Shown here: one piece after another, positions 36,628-49,559 of the stretch
Numbering within the stretch: the stretch's first letter is position 1
How the letters are laid out: every line of letters begins with the position of its first letter
NCBI GenBank assembly: GCA_034766995.1
Contig: CM068321.1
Span: forward strand, 17,423,526 to 17,487,525
DNA length: 64,000 nucleotides
Source of the DNA: Acanthacorydalis orientalis
Lineage: Eukaryota; Arthropoda; Insecta; Megaloptera; Corydalidae
Reading direction: 5' to 3'
Program-made: the position numbers and the translations under genes
The notes under the pieces: model-generated
What the model was told of the DNA's origin: nothing
Databases searched by the model: none
Seen by the model: the letters and a program-made list of their open reading frames with translations, nothing else

Positions 36628-37702
36628 GTTATTTTGAAATAACAATTTAGTATATTTTTTTTATTTCAAACAATCATTAAATATTTATTTTTTAATAACG
36701 GTGTTATTACTGTTAAAGAATAAGATTCAGTTTCAATTATATTCAAATCACTTTATGATTTCATTAACAAATTAATTCATGTATTTGTGATAAGATTGAT
36801 AATCATTCATTATAAAAGTGTATTGCAATATAAAGTCGTTATTTTTTATTAGTGAACTCAGTGTAACTAATTATATTGCACTCACATTAATTTTAACATA
36901 AAAGAGCGTGCGAAAAGTTAGAAACCATTGGTTTCAATGTAACAACCAGATTGAAATATGAACAGTGTTTCTTATTCGTACCAATTTCACTGCATTAACT
37001 ATACATGGAAGATTGCGTGCGTCCGTGCGTGTGCACGAATTTTTTTTAATGTCCATCAGTACAAATATACAACTGACACACTGGCGAAATGTGTACACTT
37101 TTATTCGTTATATAATTAATGCGTGCAATCCAGTGGGATTAAGAATGGAGAAAAAATAAAAAGGAAATTTCTTTTAAACATACAACTAAATCGATGAAAT
37201 TATGTCAACACGCAACTGCTTTTCGTCGACTCAAAAATATATAACTGTATTACTGCATAAGTCTGTGTACGAGTATTGTGTTTGAACTGTTTGTAACTGA
37301 TTTTAATTGTTTCGAAAACTAATCGACGTTTCAACAATAATTACAAATATTAACATAGATATGTTAATCTAGGCGGATTTGTATTTTTCATACACAGTTT
37401 CATTATATTTATATTATATTGACTTATATTGTTCTTTAATTTCTTAACTTGTTAATTTTTTCTCAATTCGTAGCTAACTACTTTTCTTAATGATAACAGC
37501 AAAAACAGATTTAGTAATTCGATACATTCATTAACTAAATATAAAATAAATAATGATTAGAAATGAAACCATTGTTAGCTAAAGCAATTGCATTAAACTT
37601 CTCTCCGTACAAATATTAGTAATACTCTTCAAAACATTCTTTGTCCGATTTATAAGCACTGTATAAAGTTTCAAGTATTACCGTTCACTTCTGTTCTTCT
37701 AG

Positions 37703-37814
37703 TAACGAAACCACATATATCAAAGAAGGAATTCTTCATGTGATAACCAACAATTATGGTAACATTGAAAGTACTTTACTCATATCAAGACGTCAATGTA
37801 TATTCAATTATTGA
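37703..37814 (+). CDS. possible terminal exon, Ig-like reading (speculative)
   Basis: A strong acceptor (TTCACTTCTGTTCTTCTAG) ends at 37702, and the upstream frame is closed by that TAG. From 37704 the frame is open 36 codons to a TGA at 37812. It reads NETTYIKEGILHVITNNYGN, then IESTLLISRR. The NNYGN-x-ESTLL pattern loosely resembles the end of an immunoglobulin domain (xNxxGxxES), but the expected Cys before it is absent. A weak donor GTAACATT inside would shorten the exon. Chance is not excluded at this length. Confidence 0.25.
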
Positions 37815-37905
37815 AATTTGTCAAATTTTCTTAAAATTAAAGAGAATTTTTGTCAAATATATTTAAGTTCTTACAACAGTTTGCCTATTTTATGTATTTA
37901 TGCTC

Positions 37906-37940
<35 letters not shown>

Positions 37941-38316
37941 GATAATATACACTCATCATACTAAATATTCAAGTTATTTTTATTATCATTTGATACACTC
38001 TCTTCTAGCCTATATGTTTTCTCTCTCAGGATAACTTATTTCATTTCTCTTTATTATTTTAAGTGCTTTTAAATTGTTTTCTTTTTTTGTGTGGTATGTC
38101 AGAAAATATTATGACATTCTTTTCTAGTAGTAGAACTATTTGTTTCCTATTTTCAATTCTGTTCCTGCTGATTTATTACTGGATACTTTAATAATGGTAT
38201 ATGATTTTTTATATAATATAAACTTCATATTTCGTTACCTTGATATTATTTATATATTAAAAAAATATTTAAATTGGGGTTTTCTTATGTATTGTTATAT
38301 TTTTACTGTGTATATT

Positions 38317-38322
<6 letters not shown>

Positions 38323-38377
<55 letters not shown>
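38323..38377. repeat. (TA)n microsatellite
   Basis: 27 TA units. Confidence 0.95.
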
Positions 38378-38381
<4 letters not shown>

Positions 38382-40288
38382 TTTATTTTCTTATATTTTT
38401 ACACATTACCTTTTGATAAGACTGAATCATGTTCTGTATCTTTTCCATTAAATTTCTTTCTTAATATAAGATCAATGAATCATCTGTGATTCATGGATAT
38501 GTTTAATAAAATATGTGCATTATGTTTCAGTCTTAGAATAAATAAAATAAAATTGATATTTGAATGAGATATATAAATAAAATAAAAATATTTTTTCTTA
38601 GTTAATAATGACTATTTAATAAATTATGTTCACATTATATAAATACAAAGTAAATTAAATTCAGTGCACACTTTTGTTAAATATATTTAAGATTATATTA
38701 TTAAATAACAATTATAGTTTGGGACAATAATTAAAATTCTTTTAGTAAATGATTCATCATCCTAATTAATTATCACCTCTGTGAGCATTTGTTTTTTAAT
38801 CTTCTAAAAAAGGACATAATATTGCATATACCATTTTTTAAAAAAATAAAAAAGGAGCTAAATACATTTTAAATTTATCATTTTTAAGTTAAATTGAAAA
38901 GAGAAGCATCATAATTTTTGAAAAATTGTTATCAGAATGAATACTTATGAAGCTAGAAATAAAAATTATAATTTTTGAAACTGTCCTTAAATTCAGTGTC
39001 ACTAATAAATTTTATTACATTTACTTTATTATCTCTGATCTTGTTATTTGTAATAAAATATAATTACTCTTTTTCAAAACGTCATGTCCAAATAAATAGA
39101 GATATTTAAGTAAATTATTCAAATGTAATTTAAATTTGTAAATATTTTTGGAGTAAAAATCAGTTTTAAAATAAATTGTTTATAATTTTTAAATAATTTG
39201 TGAAATATTAAAAAAAATGATAACACTATTTTCTTACTAAAATTCATTATAATATTATTCACATATTATAGATTCATAGAAGTAAATTTCTCTTTATTAT
39301 TGTGCATTTTAAGATAATATTTTCTTTAATAATAGTATAAGGTGTTCATGCAATAATTCTTATTCTGGATATATTATTCGAAATGAGAAAAATTAAAATA
39401 TTTTAACATAAATATGCATATATATACATGCATATTATTACTCTATGTGATGTTTTTAGTTCAGAATATTCTATTTTATGTTTCAACTATTCTCTTATAT
39501 CAGTTATTTGATTTCGAAATTTTACTGCTTTTTACTATTATTTCACTATTATATTTATCACTTGTCGCAGTGAAAAATATACAGTCTCCTTTTTGAAATG
39601 CTTTTTTTTGTTTGAAAAGCTACTATTTTCTCTTAATAGTTTATTTCAAATTATAAAAATATTCCAAAAATAGCATTTTACAAAAAATACATATCTACAA
39701 ATTAATATCCGATTTTATTATTTAAATATACTCTTTACATCTTTTGAAAACTAAGTTTTAACATGAATATTTAAACTATTTTGTAAAAAAATTAAAGTTG
39801 AGTTTGTTATAAATTAATATGTCTGTTATTTATATATGCTACTGAAATTAACGTCTCAATTTCTTTTTTATGAAACTTATTTTATTACTTTAAAGAACTT
39901 CCAGAAAAATGTTCTTTGCTATCTATTTTTCTGAATAAAAATTGACAAATATCTTATATTTGAATCAAAATTATTTAAATCTACACTAATTAATATATTA
40001 TCCTGTATAGAAGAATATTTATTTAAAAACCATATTTTTTACACAAGGGTGACACAGTTTTCTTACCACATGGAAGTAAAATCTAACTCTTGTGTTATTA
40101 TTATTTTATGAGAACAACTCATATATTTCTAAATAAGAGGAATTAGGTGAATAGTTGATCATACAAATATTTAATATTAAATTTAAGTTTTCCTTTTGTT
40201 AACATAATTTGTAGATGTAAAAACGTACAATTTTTATTACATTACCAAAGCTTCTAAGCTTAAATAATATTTAAAATGTATACTGTGT

Positions 40289-40292
<4 letters not shown>

Positions 40293-40336
<44 letters not shown>
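40293..40336. repeat. (TA)n microsatellite
   Basis: About 22 TA units abutting the 40.34 kb patch. Confidence 0.95.
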
Positions 40337-40337
<1 letters not shown>

Positions 40338-40339
40338 GA

Positions 40340-40660
40340 AACCGTCAATTTCTATTTTGAATGGTTCTTTAATGCCACAAGAATAAAGTGAGAATCTCTA
40401 TAGAGTACTGTGCATTGTATGCAGTAGCCAATATAAGAATGCTCGGAGCGAAGCAATATTTCAACATCTTTTGTATTGGTTCGACAACGGAAACGTTGTT
40501 GTTCCTTTCAGAACCAATAAGCGGCACCTTTATAATTACAGACTGATTTGATTAGATGAAACGGCGTACAGTTACGAACAAAAGATCCGCGTGTTCGTTA
40601 GTGAATACGACGTGTATACATCAATATGACGTGTTTACGGAGGGTGAAAGAGCGGAAGAC
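40340..40660 (+). promoter_or_regulatory. possible promoter patch with stem-loop
   Basis: A GC-richer patch with ATTGG/CCAAT boxes placed as inverted arms: TATTGGTTC (40474-40482) and GAACCAATA (40511-40519). Inside is a nested CAACG-GAAA-CGTTG. A TATA-like CTTTATAATTA lies near 40528. A short start-codon exon with a strong donor follows at 40740-40771, which favours the + strand. Confidence 0.3.
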
Positions 40661-40739
40661 AGATATATTGAATAATATATCGACTTTAATGTTGTTGTAA
40701 TTTATAGTATAGATAATATTGACCTATTGAATTTTTCAG

Positions 40740-40771
40740 ATTGTGTTTCTTGTAAATAATTTATGACGTTT
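40740..40771 (+). CDS. possible start-codon exon (MTF...)
   Basis: The ATG at 40763 is followed by ACG TTT and then a strong donor GTGAGTGAATG at 40772, leaving a phase 0 end. Upstream, GAATTTTTCAG ends at 40739. The exon is therefore either a 32-base internal exon or the 3' end of a longer first exon starting in the 40.34-40.66 kb patch. Only three codons are present, so coding evidence is minimal. Confidence 0.2.
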
Positions 40772-41725
40772 GTGAGTGAATGATTGTTTTTGTCGATTTT
40801 TCATTTTTCCTTTCCCTGTATTGCTTTCGCATAGAACTTTGACATTTGTCAGCAGTTTGAATCATTGTCGAACATATATCCAGAGGCATTTTTTTCAATT
40901 TATACAAAAAAAAACTTATACGAATGAATTGAAAATATATAATATATATAAACCACGAAATTAAATGTACATTTTTAATCAAATTAAAATTTTGTTTCAT
41001 TCTGATGAATTTTAATATTTTTATTTATTTTTCTAAATAAGTTTTAATATTTAATATATTGTTAATTATTAATATTTTAATTTTTGTAGGATTTTTACAA
41101 AATAATTAAAGTATTTATCATCAGATGTTTTTTTTTTAAATCTAGTTTCATAATTTTGATGCATACATTTTTAAAACGTTATTAAATATTTTATAATAAA
41201 TAATTAAAATTTCAATTATTTTCATTCGTTATCAAAATTATTTTAATGAAAGAAAATATAACTCGATGTATTTCTGTATTATAAACTGTAAATATAAATG
41301 TAGAAAAATAACAGATCTAGAAAATGAACGTTAAGAGATAAATATTTTAAATTTTAAATAAAACCATCAAATAATAGAACGAGACTTCACAAATAATATA
41401 TTACATTTATAAATTATTTTATTATAAGTTTATCATTAGAAAATATATTTATATTTTTTTATCAAATTCTATAATTTTCAATAAAATAGAATTTCTGGGA
41501 AGAATATACACCTTAGGAAAAAGTATAAAATAAATTTTTGATTATAAATCATGTCATTTATTTACATTTTTTTTCTTTAGTATTACAATTTTAATCGAAA
41601 TTTTAAATTAATATTTATGTCTATAGTATCAACTTAAATTTCCACTTACATGAGGAAATAATTATAACTTAAATATTTAACTAGAGAGATTTCACTTCTT
41701 AAAATAGTTTCATATTTTTTCTTTT

Positions 41726-41739
41726 TCTCTCTCTCTCTA

Positions 41740-41791
<52 letters not shown>
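41726..41791. repeat. compound (CT)n-(TA)n microsatellite
   Basis: Seven CT units, ACC, then 25 TA units. Confidence 0.95.
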
Positions 41792-41794
<3 letters not shown>

Positions 41795-42106
41795 GGAATA
41801 TTTATCCTTAAAAAAATCAATTACAATACCAAGAAAAATTACACAAGTGAGTCATACTTATTTTCGAAGAATAGAGGTTATAGATTTTATCTGCAACCGT
41901 CAATGTGAGTGTTTAACAATTTTTCTTTTCTTAGAAATATTTTCTTTCAAAGAATATTTGAAATATTTATTGAATGCCAATTGTATATGTTTTGTTTTTT
42001 TAAAATCATGCATGTAAAATAAATAACAATTTAAATGCAAATCTTTAATTAAATAAATTAAAATTGTTATTTATTCTTAGAACAAAAAAAAAATTTTTTG
42101 TTTTTA

Positions 42107-42109
<3 letters not shown>

Positions 42110-42171
<62 letters not shown>

Positions 42172-42172
42172 C
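42110..42172. repeat. (TA)n microsatellite
   Basis: About 60 bp of TA with one TG break near the right end. Confidence 0.95.
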
Positions 42173-43187
42173 AGTTGGTTTACAAAAGATACATATTGAA
42201 TGTATTTTTATACTAAACAAACTTTATATTCTTTAAATCAACTATCAATCTTCGATTAATTTGTGATAATAGATCTTAATGAGGGCGGTATCATTCTGCA
42301 GCATGCGATTTAAAAATATTAGGGAGGGACATTTAATCTATTTTATTCTTATGGAGGATACTATTGTTAGTTTATATACGATGTCATTAAATGGACACTG
42401 TATCTCTTAAAATGCAACTTTGATTTTATGAAATTTAGAGACAAATATAATTAAATTAGAAGTGTTTCAAGTGTAAGAAGAATTTAATTTTTTTTAATTA
42501 TTTAAAAAATAAGTAAATAATAAAAAATATTATAATTTTTCATAAAACCATTTGTTTCTGGTAAGAGTTTTAATTAAATCATTTTTTGCAGTAATAGTTA
42601 TACAAATAAATACAAAATATTTACATACATTTGTCTTTTTTATTGCAATAAGAAGATAGTAACTTTTTCAAAATAAAAGTATGGATTAAAGTGAAGAAAT
42701 GAATTTTATACACGAAATTTACTTCAAATGAATAAAAGAAGTGATATAAAATATTTGTAATAAAAAGGGCTAGATTTCTTCGACACAAAATGACTTACAA
42801 TATATTGATTTTTAATATTTTTAGTTAAAGAACTTTCTATAGATATTCTCAAGTCCTCATGTTACTAAGGAATATTTCGAATCCCTAAAGGGATTTTGTT
42901 TTTTATAGGTTCTACCTATTTGTGTTCACTGAATTAGAATTTATATATGAATATAACTTTAACCTCATAGTGTCCCTGAATAGATTTTGGAATAAAACAG
43001 GGATTCGTCATTCAAATTTTAAGAAACACTACTTTGCATCATAATTTTATAACACATTATTTATTCAAATTTTCAATTTGTATCTCAAATCTAATTTTTA
43101 GTTAAATGACTATTATTATCTATAATTTCTTATCTAAATCATACTATTACATATCTAAAATGTTCATAATTTCTAGATCACATAATA

Positions 43188-43189
<2 letters not shown>

Positions 43190-43227
<38 letters not shown>

Positions 43228-43229
43228 TC

Positions 43230-43276
<47 letters not shown>
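43190..43276. repeat. (TA)n microsatellite, two blocks
   Basis: TA blocks of about 38 and 44 bp split by CTCG. The same CG interruption type occurs at 44845-44862. Confidence 0.95.
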
Positions 43277-43278
<2 letters not shown>

Positions 43279-44541
43279 GATATCTAAGTGTATATAATCA
43301 GCATAATATAAATTATATGCCAAGAGAGGCAATATTTTTAACAATGACTCGCTAATCCAGCCATCATCATTGTTAAATTTATTATCGAACTGTGTAGGTT
43401 ATTTTATGAACGTATATTTTACACAAATGTCATAATTTACATTTAAATAATTCAGAGAGGAAGTTAGTCAAATATTGATTTATGTCAATTGAACTACGAA
43501 ATTTATTACTGAATGTATAATAGTTTAATAATTATATTTTAATTATTTATTTACAGAAGAAAACTTTTACTAACATATCATAAATCCATGGCACAAGTAT
43601 ATCATGTAAGATACTTAATTAATATTAGAGGTGGAGAATTACTGTGTCATTAGTGGTCAGTTTTAAATTCATTCAAAGGATAAAAGAGTGTGAGTGGAAA
43701 ATAAGACAGTTCGATGAGAAAGTATAGAGATAAAGAATATGAGTATATGTTTTATAAAATATTAAATAATAAAAGATATATGTATTATTTCCGATTAAAT
43801 CGATAAAAGATCTAATAAGCGATACAAAATTTCAGGGTATATAAGCATTAAAATATTGAAAATAACGATGAAATATTTCTTGTAACCTTAAAAAATTTGA
43901 AACAAAAATTTATTTAACGCCAATAAATATAATAAAAAATATAGTTATTAAAAAATTTCGATTTATATTAATAATAAACAGACTTGCGTTGATTTTAAAT
44001 TAATAAAGTTACCCTTTAGTCTTTCTAATTCTTCACAGTATTCTTATTTTTCTTTTCATTAAATATTATTTCGCATTTTTTAAGGAAAAAAGGCATTTTT
44101 AATTGTGTAATATTTAAAATAACAATATCAGTATATCTAACTATTTAAATATAATAACAAAAAATATTAATTCAAGTTATATGCAAGATATATGCAAGTT
44201 CATTATAAAATTATAATTGAATTTACTATAAGAGAAAATTTTATTTTCTCAAACATGAAGTAAATCTAGAAAAAAGTAACAACTATAGAACAAACGTGAT
44301 TAAAAATCACTTCAAGTATAATTCAACTGAAACGCGAAATCGAGTTCTCTGCATGTTAAAAAACTACTGAGAAAATTCTTTACTTGAAGATATTTTCAAA
44401 GAAACGATGTACTTTATCAGTTTTTCAATCTCCATTCGCGTCGTATAGTATTCATACAAGTGCTTTATCTGTCTTTGAAAAAAAATCGAATAGATTCCTT
44501 GTTCCATGTGTCAAGATAAAGTTAAACAATGAATAATGTAC

Positions 44542-44546
<5 letters not shown>

Positions 44547-44590
<44 letters not shown>
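44547..44590. repeat. (TA)n microsatellite
   Basis: About 43 bp with a TG break near the end. Confidence 0.95.
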
Positions 44591-44592
<2 letters not shown>

Positions 44593-44777
44593 AGAACAAT
44601 AGTGTGAACGTGCTTTAAAAAGTTTTCAGAATTTCATACTATCTTTGTAAGTTATATTTTATTCGTAACATGGAGATTTTTTGGATAATTCAGTTAAGAA
44701 ATGATTTTGGCTAAAGAGCTAGAGCTGTAATATTTTGTAAAACTGACAAATTCTTCGTACATAAATCTTTAGTCTTA

Positions 44778-44780
44778 TAC

Positions 44781-44846
<66 letters not shown>

Positions 44847-44878
44847 GAGTATATATACGAGTATATATATATATATAT
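44778..44878. repeat. (TA)n microsatellite with duplicated ACGAGT break
   Basis: About 68 bp of TA, then ACGAGTATATAT twice, then TA again. Confidence 0.95.
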
Positions 44879-45269
44879 GCCAAGTTTTACTGTTTATATT
44901 CATTCCATAAATAATATAGTATGACATATTTTATTATACAAACAAAATTGTTTCTAATTAATTTTTTGTTATTTTCTATTGTAATATTTTTTTTAAATTG
45001 AATTAAATGTTTGTCCAACATAACATTGCATTGCAAACTACAGCTATTTTTCAATAAAATATGACATATAAAATATTGTAAGGCAACTTTAGGTTTCATT
45101 ATATCATATTTATTATATGAAATGATTAACTGAAAATAAATATTTTTTGTTTACTTTCATATTTAGTTTGCTATTTCCATTTTTCTATTTCTTTCTTTAA
45201 AACTCTTTTATAATCATATACATTAGTACACATTTTTTTTTACTCCATAATCATAGAAAAAATTCATAT

Positions 45270-45282
45270 AATATATATATAA

Positions 45283-45330
<48 letters not shown>
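45270..45330. repeat. (TA)n microsatellite
   Basis: TA with two AAATATAT breaks at the left end. Confidence 0.95.
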
Positions 45331-45332
<2 letters not shown>

Positions 45333-45464
45333 CATGGAAGATATTTACCAATTTAAATTTATACAACGATATATTATTTATAAAGTTTAATACTTTAAAA
45401 TTTTTCTAATCCCTATGTATTTTTATATTTTAATTATTAATGATAAAATAATCATTCCTCTCTT

Positions 45465-45499
<35 letters not shown>

Positions 45500-45582
45500 T
45501 TGTGCGTATTACGTGTGTAAATACTAACAATCTTAAAAAGTGATATTATAGAAATATACTCTTTCAGTAGTAGATCAACATC

Positions 45583-45619
<37 letters not shown>
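45583..45619. repeat. (TA)n microsatellite
   Basis: 18 TA units. A sister array of about 30 bp lies at 45469-45497. Confidence 0.95.
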
Positions 45620-45622
<3 letters not shown>

Positions 45623-45784
45623 ATTAAAATCGAGCTCGTGTACAAATACTTAATATTAATGTCTTAAATCTCTTGATTTTCTATTCAAGTTTTCAACGAA
45701 CATGAAAAATATTTACATCCACACACCTATATACATGAATGCAATACACACATAAAACATATTAATGTTAATTAGTATTTAAAC

Positions 45785-46100
45785 CGGGGATCCTCGAGCA
45801 CTAATCTTCGTCGTTGCCTTTCGCCGAAACAGGAAGAAGAGGGTCTATAAGACCTAAAATACCGCGTAATTACCGCACGGAGGCCGGTCCCGACAAATCT
45901 CTGCAAGCCGTATCAACAACCCTCGTTTTCTCTTCAGCCAGTGCACGTTTAATTGACCTATTTCATCATTATTAACAAGCACCTTAGTGTCTTCATGTTT
46001 TATTCAGTGCCACTGCAGTGTGCGCCTCTGACGCTATACACTGTTGAAATTACAGAGTATCATCTATTCGCGCCAAGTTTCGCACAAAGAATATACAATA
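45785..46100. promoter_or_regulatory. GC-richer patch, possible exon, strand unclear
   Basis: On the minus strand a frame of about 50 codons without ATG is open across the patch and reads in part NVHWLKRKRGLLIRLAEICR; a GTAATTACG donor-like site lies at its end. On the + strand another frame reads YRVITARRPVPTNLCKPYQQ and overlaps a good acceptor (CTCGTTTTCTCTTCAG, ending 45938). The readings conflict and neither is recognised. Confidence 0.25.
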
Positions 46101-46719
46101 CTTCACAATCGTAGACGGTAAATGAACATTATTTACATACAAATAAATTATATATATATATACACATACATACATACATAACATTCATATCTTGAATACC
46201 AAGCTCATTTTTAAGATCTTTTCATTTTTTTCATTTATATACAAATATTAACTTATTTTCCTGTTTAAAATAAATTATCTATTAACAACCATCACTATTA
46301 TACTTAAATTATCTTATTAACTTTAATACTTCTTCAGTAAGTATGTAAAATGTTAGTAAAATATCTAAGATTTTAATATTTTTCCATATTCATAAAAAAT
46401 AATTTTGTACTAAGAACAATAATTTAATATTATCACTGCTCTTCAGTTGATAATATAATTAAGATTATTTTTTTTTAAATATTGGATTAACACAATTGAA
46501 TTTTTGATAATTTTCTAATAAATTATCCTAGAACTAAATCGTATGAAAAAAAAATTGTTTATTAGTGTAGACTCTATCCTTAATAGTGTAGGTTTTTTAA
46601 ATTATAAATTGGTATTAAACAGACTTCTTTATCTAACTTATTTATAATAGTATTCATTGTATATCTTATTCATACACATTAAAAGTATAACACAAAAATA
46701 CAGTTTATACAGAATACAA

Positions 46720-47167
46720 AGGCGAGGATTATATAATTGAAACGTCAGTCGGATAGCGGTATATTTTTCTATTAGGTAATGTGAGTAGCACTTGCACTTA
46801 CATTCTTTTTCTATGTATAGAGAATATATTCGAACAATAATATGTATAAAGCAAAAACTTAGTAGGCTTGTTGGTCACGTGATCTAATCGTTCACTGCAG
46901 CTGTAAAGTGGAAAGTATACTTGCTGTGCATTAGAAAACGTGTGAAATAGACAGTGCATAGTGTTTTGTATTGAACAAATTATTTTCTTATTAAAATTAA
47001 CTTTTACTTTTACTGGAATAAGTATTTATATATTAAATTAAGTATTTTTCTACTATTGAGTTGTGAATTTTATTAAATTGCGTGTATGTTGTGATTTTAT
47101 ATGTTCTTTTTACATTTAAAAACATTCAGTTCGTTTTTCATACTGGTCCTAATATGGCCATAAGTTG
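46720..47167 (+). promoter_or_regulatory. possible promoter and first exon leader
   Basis: A GC-richer patch (46720-46960) carries TCAGTC, an insect initiator-like word, at 46745. It also has a perfect CACGTG E-box inside GTCACGTGATC at 46876-46881, and CAGCTG at 46898-46903. A long A/T-rich leader leads to the start-codon exon end at 47167 with a GTAAGT donor. Two upstream ATGs in the leader weaken the choice of start. Confidence 0.25.
47154..47167 (+). CDS. possible start-codon exon (MAIS...)
   Basis: ATG GCC ATA AGT TG is followed directly by a strong donor GTAAGTCATC at 47168, giving a phase 2 end after four codons. The start context is TAATATGG. This mirrors the layout at 40763 and 7785 on the same strand. 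Evidence is limited to the donor and the promoter-like patch upstream. Confidence 0.2.
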
Positions 47168-47272
47168 GTAAGTCATCGATTATATTTTATTTTAGTTAGT
47201 CACAAATTTAATTTGTTCGATTGAAGTCATATTTTTTGAATTAATATATATTTTTAAAGTTTAAATACATAC

Positions 47273-47274
<2 letters not shown>

Positions 47275-47318
<44 letters not shown>
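47275..47318. repeat. (TA)n microsatellite
   Basis: About 21 TA units. Confidence 0.95.
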
Positions 47319-47322
<4 letters not shown>

Positions 47323-47464
47323 GTGATTTTAATAATAAAACGTATAAATATTTCTACGAATAATTATTTGTCTCTAATAACTATTTCTCTAAATAATTAT
47401 TAGTTTGCTAGAAATGTATAAATAATAAGGAATAATAATTTTGTTTTTCATTAACTATACAGAG

Positions 47465-47466
<2 letters not shown>

Positions 47467-47530
<64 letters not shown>

Positions 47531-47538
47531 GTATATAT
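47467..47538. repeat. (TA)n microsatellite
   Basis: About 58 bp pure TA, then ACATATGTATATAT. Confidence 0.95.
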
Positions 47539-47777
47539 CACAATATTCTTAATATCGTATTCTTTTTCAGTTACATTATTTTTTTTTTAAATTCCTGCTA
47601 TAAAATTGTAATTTAATTTAAATGAAATTATTACCACTATTCTTAAATTTTATGATGAACTTAGTTTAGAATTTAAATTCTACATTTTACTCGTAAGTTA
47701 TTTGTTATTAATTTCGATTTGGATTGGCGTATTAAACAAATGCCTTGTTTCAAATTGAAATGAAATTATGTAAATTA

Positions 47778-47781
47778 TATA

Positions 47782-47867
<86 letters not shown>

Positions 47868-47872
47868 TATAT
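47778..47872. repeat. (TA)n microsatellite with phased GTAC breaks
   Basis: TGTACATA occurs three times (about 47780, 47826 and 47861) between pure TA blocks, so each break is a palindrome within TA. Confidence 0.95.
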
Positions 47873-48262
47873 TGAAGGACAGCGACGTTTATTAATTCAT
47901 ACGAATTATATTTACTATAGTTTATTTTATAATATGTGATTTATTTTTCCACAAGTCTTCAATGTTTGAGAAATTGAGTTTATATAAAGTGTGTACATTT
48001 CTTTTATACTCAGTATTCTAACTGATCTTTGTTTTATAATCCTCACGTTTCATTGCTTTTAGATTGTAATTTAATCACATATATTATTTATTCACATTCT
48101 TTTTCTATTTATTCACATATATTATTTACTTTATTTTTTGTTTATAATTGAAATTTGTCTTTTTTGAAATCGATTTCTTTGTTTCGTATTTATTATTTTT
48201 TTAAATGCATAACTATTGTATTATTTTATTAAATAATAACACGTGACTTGATTGTATTATTC

Positions 48263-48280
48263 ATATATATATATATATAT

Positions 48281-48322
<42 letters not shown>
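48263..48322. repeat. compound (TA)n-(GA)n microsatellite
   Basis: Two TA blocks then about 11 GA units. Read in reverse this is CT followed by TA, as elsewhere. Confidence 0.95.
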
Positions 48323-48327
<5 letters not shown>

Positions 48328-48672
48328 TAAAATAGTAAAATGAATAATAGATTTAATGATAGATAGATCTGAATAATATTGTGCATACATTTTCTTCGAT
48401 CATTTTATTTTCCATATGTACTAATTGCATCATAATTTAATCTTCAATTTGTTGATTCGATCATATATAATCGTGAGTGTACTGTATCCTCATGAATTTT
48501 TAGTAGTAATGGAACAATTTTATCATGTAATCTTCTTATTGTGTACATTTGAAACTCTGTATTTGTTTGCTGATGTATATGTTCATATTTGATGGTTTCG
48601 TCATCAACAGAGTTCACAAATATATTAAATATTTTGATCCAGACATAAAAGTTATAAAATTTTCTTTAATTG

Positions 48673-48675
<3 letters not shown>

Positions 48676-48768
<93 letters not shown>

Positions 48769-48870
48769 ATATATATACATGTGTGTATACATATGTATAT
48801 ATATATATGTGTGTGTGTATATAGACATATGTGTATATATATATATATGTGACTATGTATATGAGTGTGT
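48676..48870. repeat. long TA/TG compound array
   Basis: About 195 bp: two long TA blocks broken by TGTG, then degraded TATG/TGTG sequence. All frames on both strands are open through it, giving spurious Tyr/Ile/Val/Cys proteins. Confidence 0.95.
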
Positions 48871-49024
48871 ACATGTATATTGTTTCAGTATGTTATTTAT
48901 TATTTATAAATAATTTCATTATCATTTTTTGTTAAAATTTTGCAATTCATTTAATATTTTTAACAATAATATTGTTATTTAAATTTAAAATGTAGTTTTA
49001 CTTATATAAACATTAAGGTTTCAT

Positions 49025-49061
49025 AAATATAGGTTAGTTAAGTTCAAAAATATAGGTTAGT
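49025..49061 (+). repeat. 23-bp-period direct repeat
   Basis: AAATATAGGTTAGT at 49025-49038 is repeated exactly at 49048-49061. Confidence 0.85.
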
Positions 49062-49491
49062 AGAGAGGTGAGAGGTGGTTCTTCACTAACATGAATTCGA
49101 ACTTCAAACTGGTTTTGTTCAAAATTGTTCCAAAAAAAAATGTTACTGAAATATACACAAAAGGATAATTATTTATTATTTAATAGATTTATTGCTTTCA
49201 ACCAAATTTATATGAAATGGCCAGCTTTGTTTTATTACAGTAGGTAATTCCAAACAACCAGTTATTTATTAGGTAAAATTCCAATGAAAATATTATAAAT
49301 CAGAACAATGAAATTGTTGAAATACTAATTGGCTGCTGTATTAAACAAGATATTTTATTTGGATTAACAAAGTAAATATGTGTTATTTTTCTGTATATTC
49401 GAAGCTTAACGAATAATAATAAAAGTCAATATTTATTTCAATGTTGAAAACTGAATAAAATTATAGATAAAATGTGTATTAATTTATATAA

Positions 49492-49531
<40 letters not shown>

Positions 49532-49559
49532 GGAACTAGAATAGTTATAGAAGTTCAAT

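Larger units (their letters stand above)
37815..40339. other. AT-rich non-coding stretch
   Basis: TA arrays at 37909-37937, 38323-38377 and 40293-40336, and an inverted repeat ATGAATCA/TGATTCAT at 38475-38494. No gene. Confidence 0.6.
40772..45784. other. AT-rich non-coding stretch
   Basis: Six TA array groups. A small GC-richer island near 42270-42360 has no frame or motif. No gene. Confidence 0.6.
47168..49559. other. AT-rich non-coding stretch
   Basis: Contains five TA-type arrays. A 23-bp-period direct repeat (AAATATAGGTTAGT at 49025 and 49048) lies next to a GAGAGGT doublet. No gene. Confidence 0.6.

Noticed and set aside
45784..45800. CCGGGGATCCTCGAGC resembling a cloning-site sequence
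   Set aside because: The match is short and the flanks are natural-looking sequence with no vector continuation.
48549..48913. Overlapping open frames rich in Tyr, Ile, Val and Cys
   Set aside because: They are translations of TA/TG microsatellite, open in every frame on both strands. The same applies to all Tyr-Ile-rich frames elsewhere.
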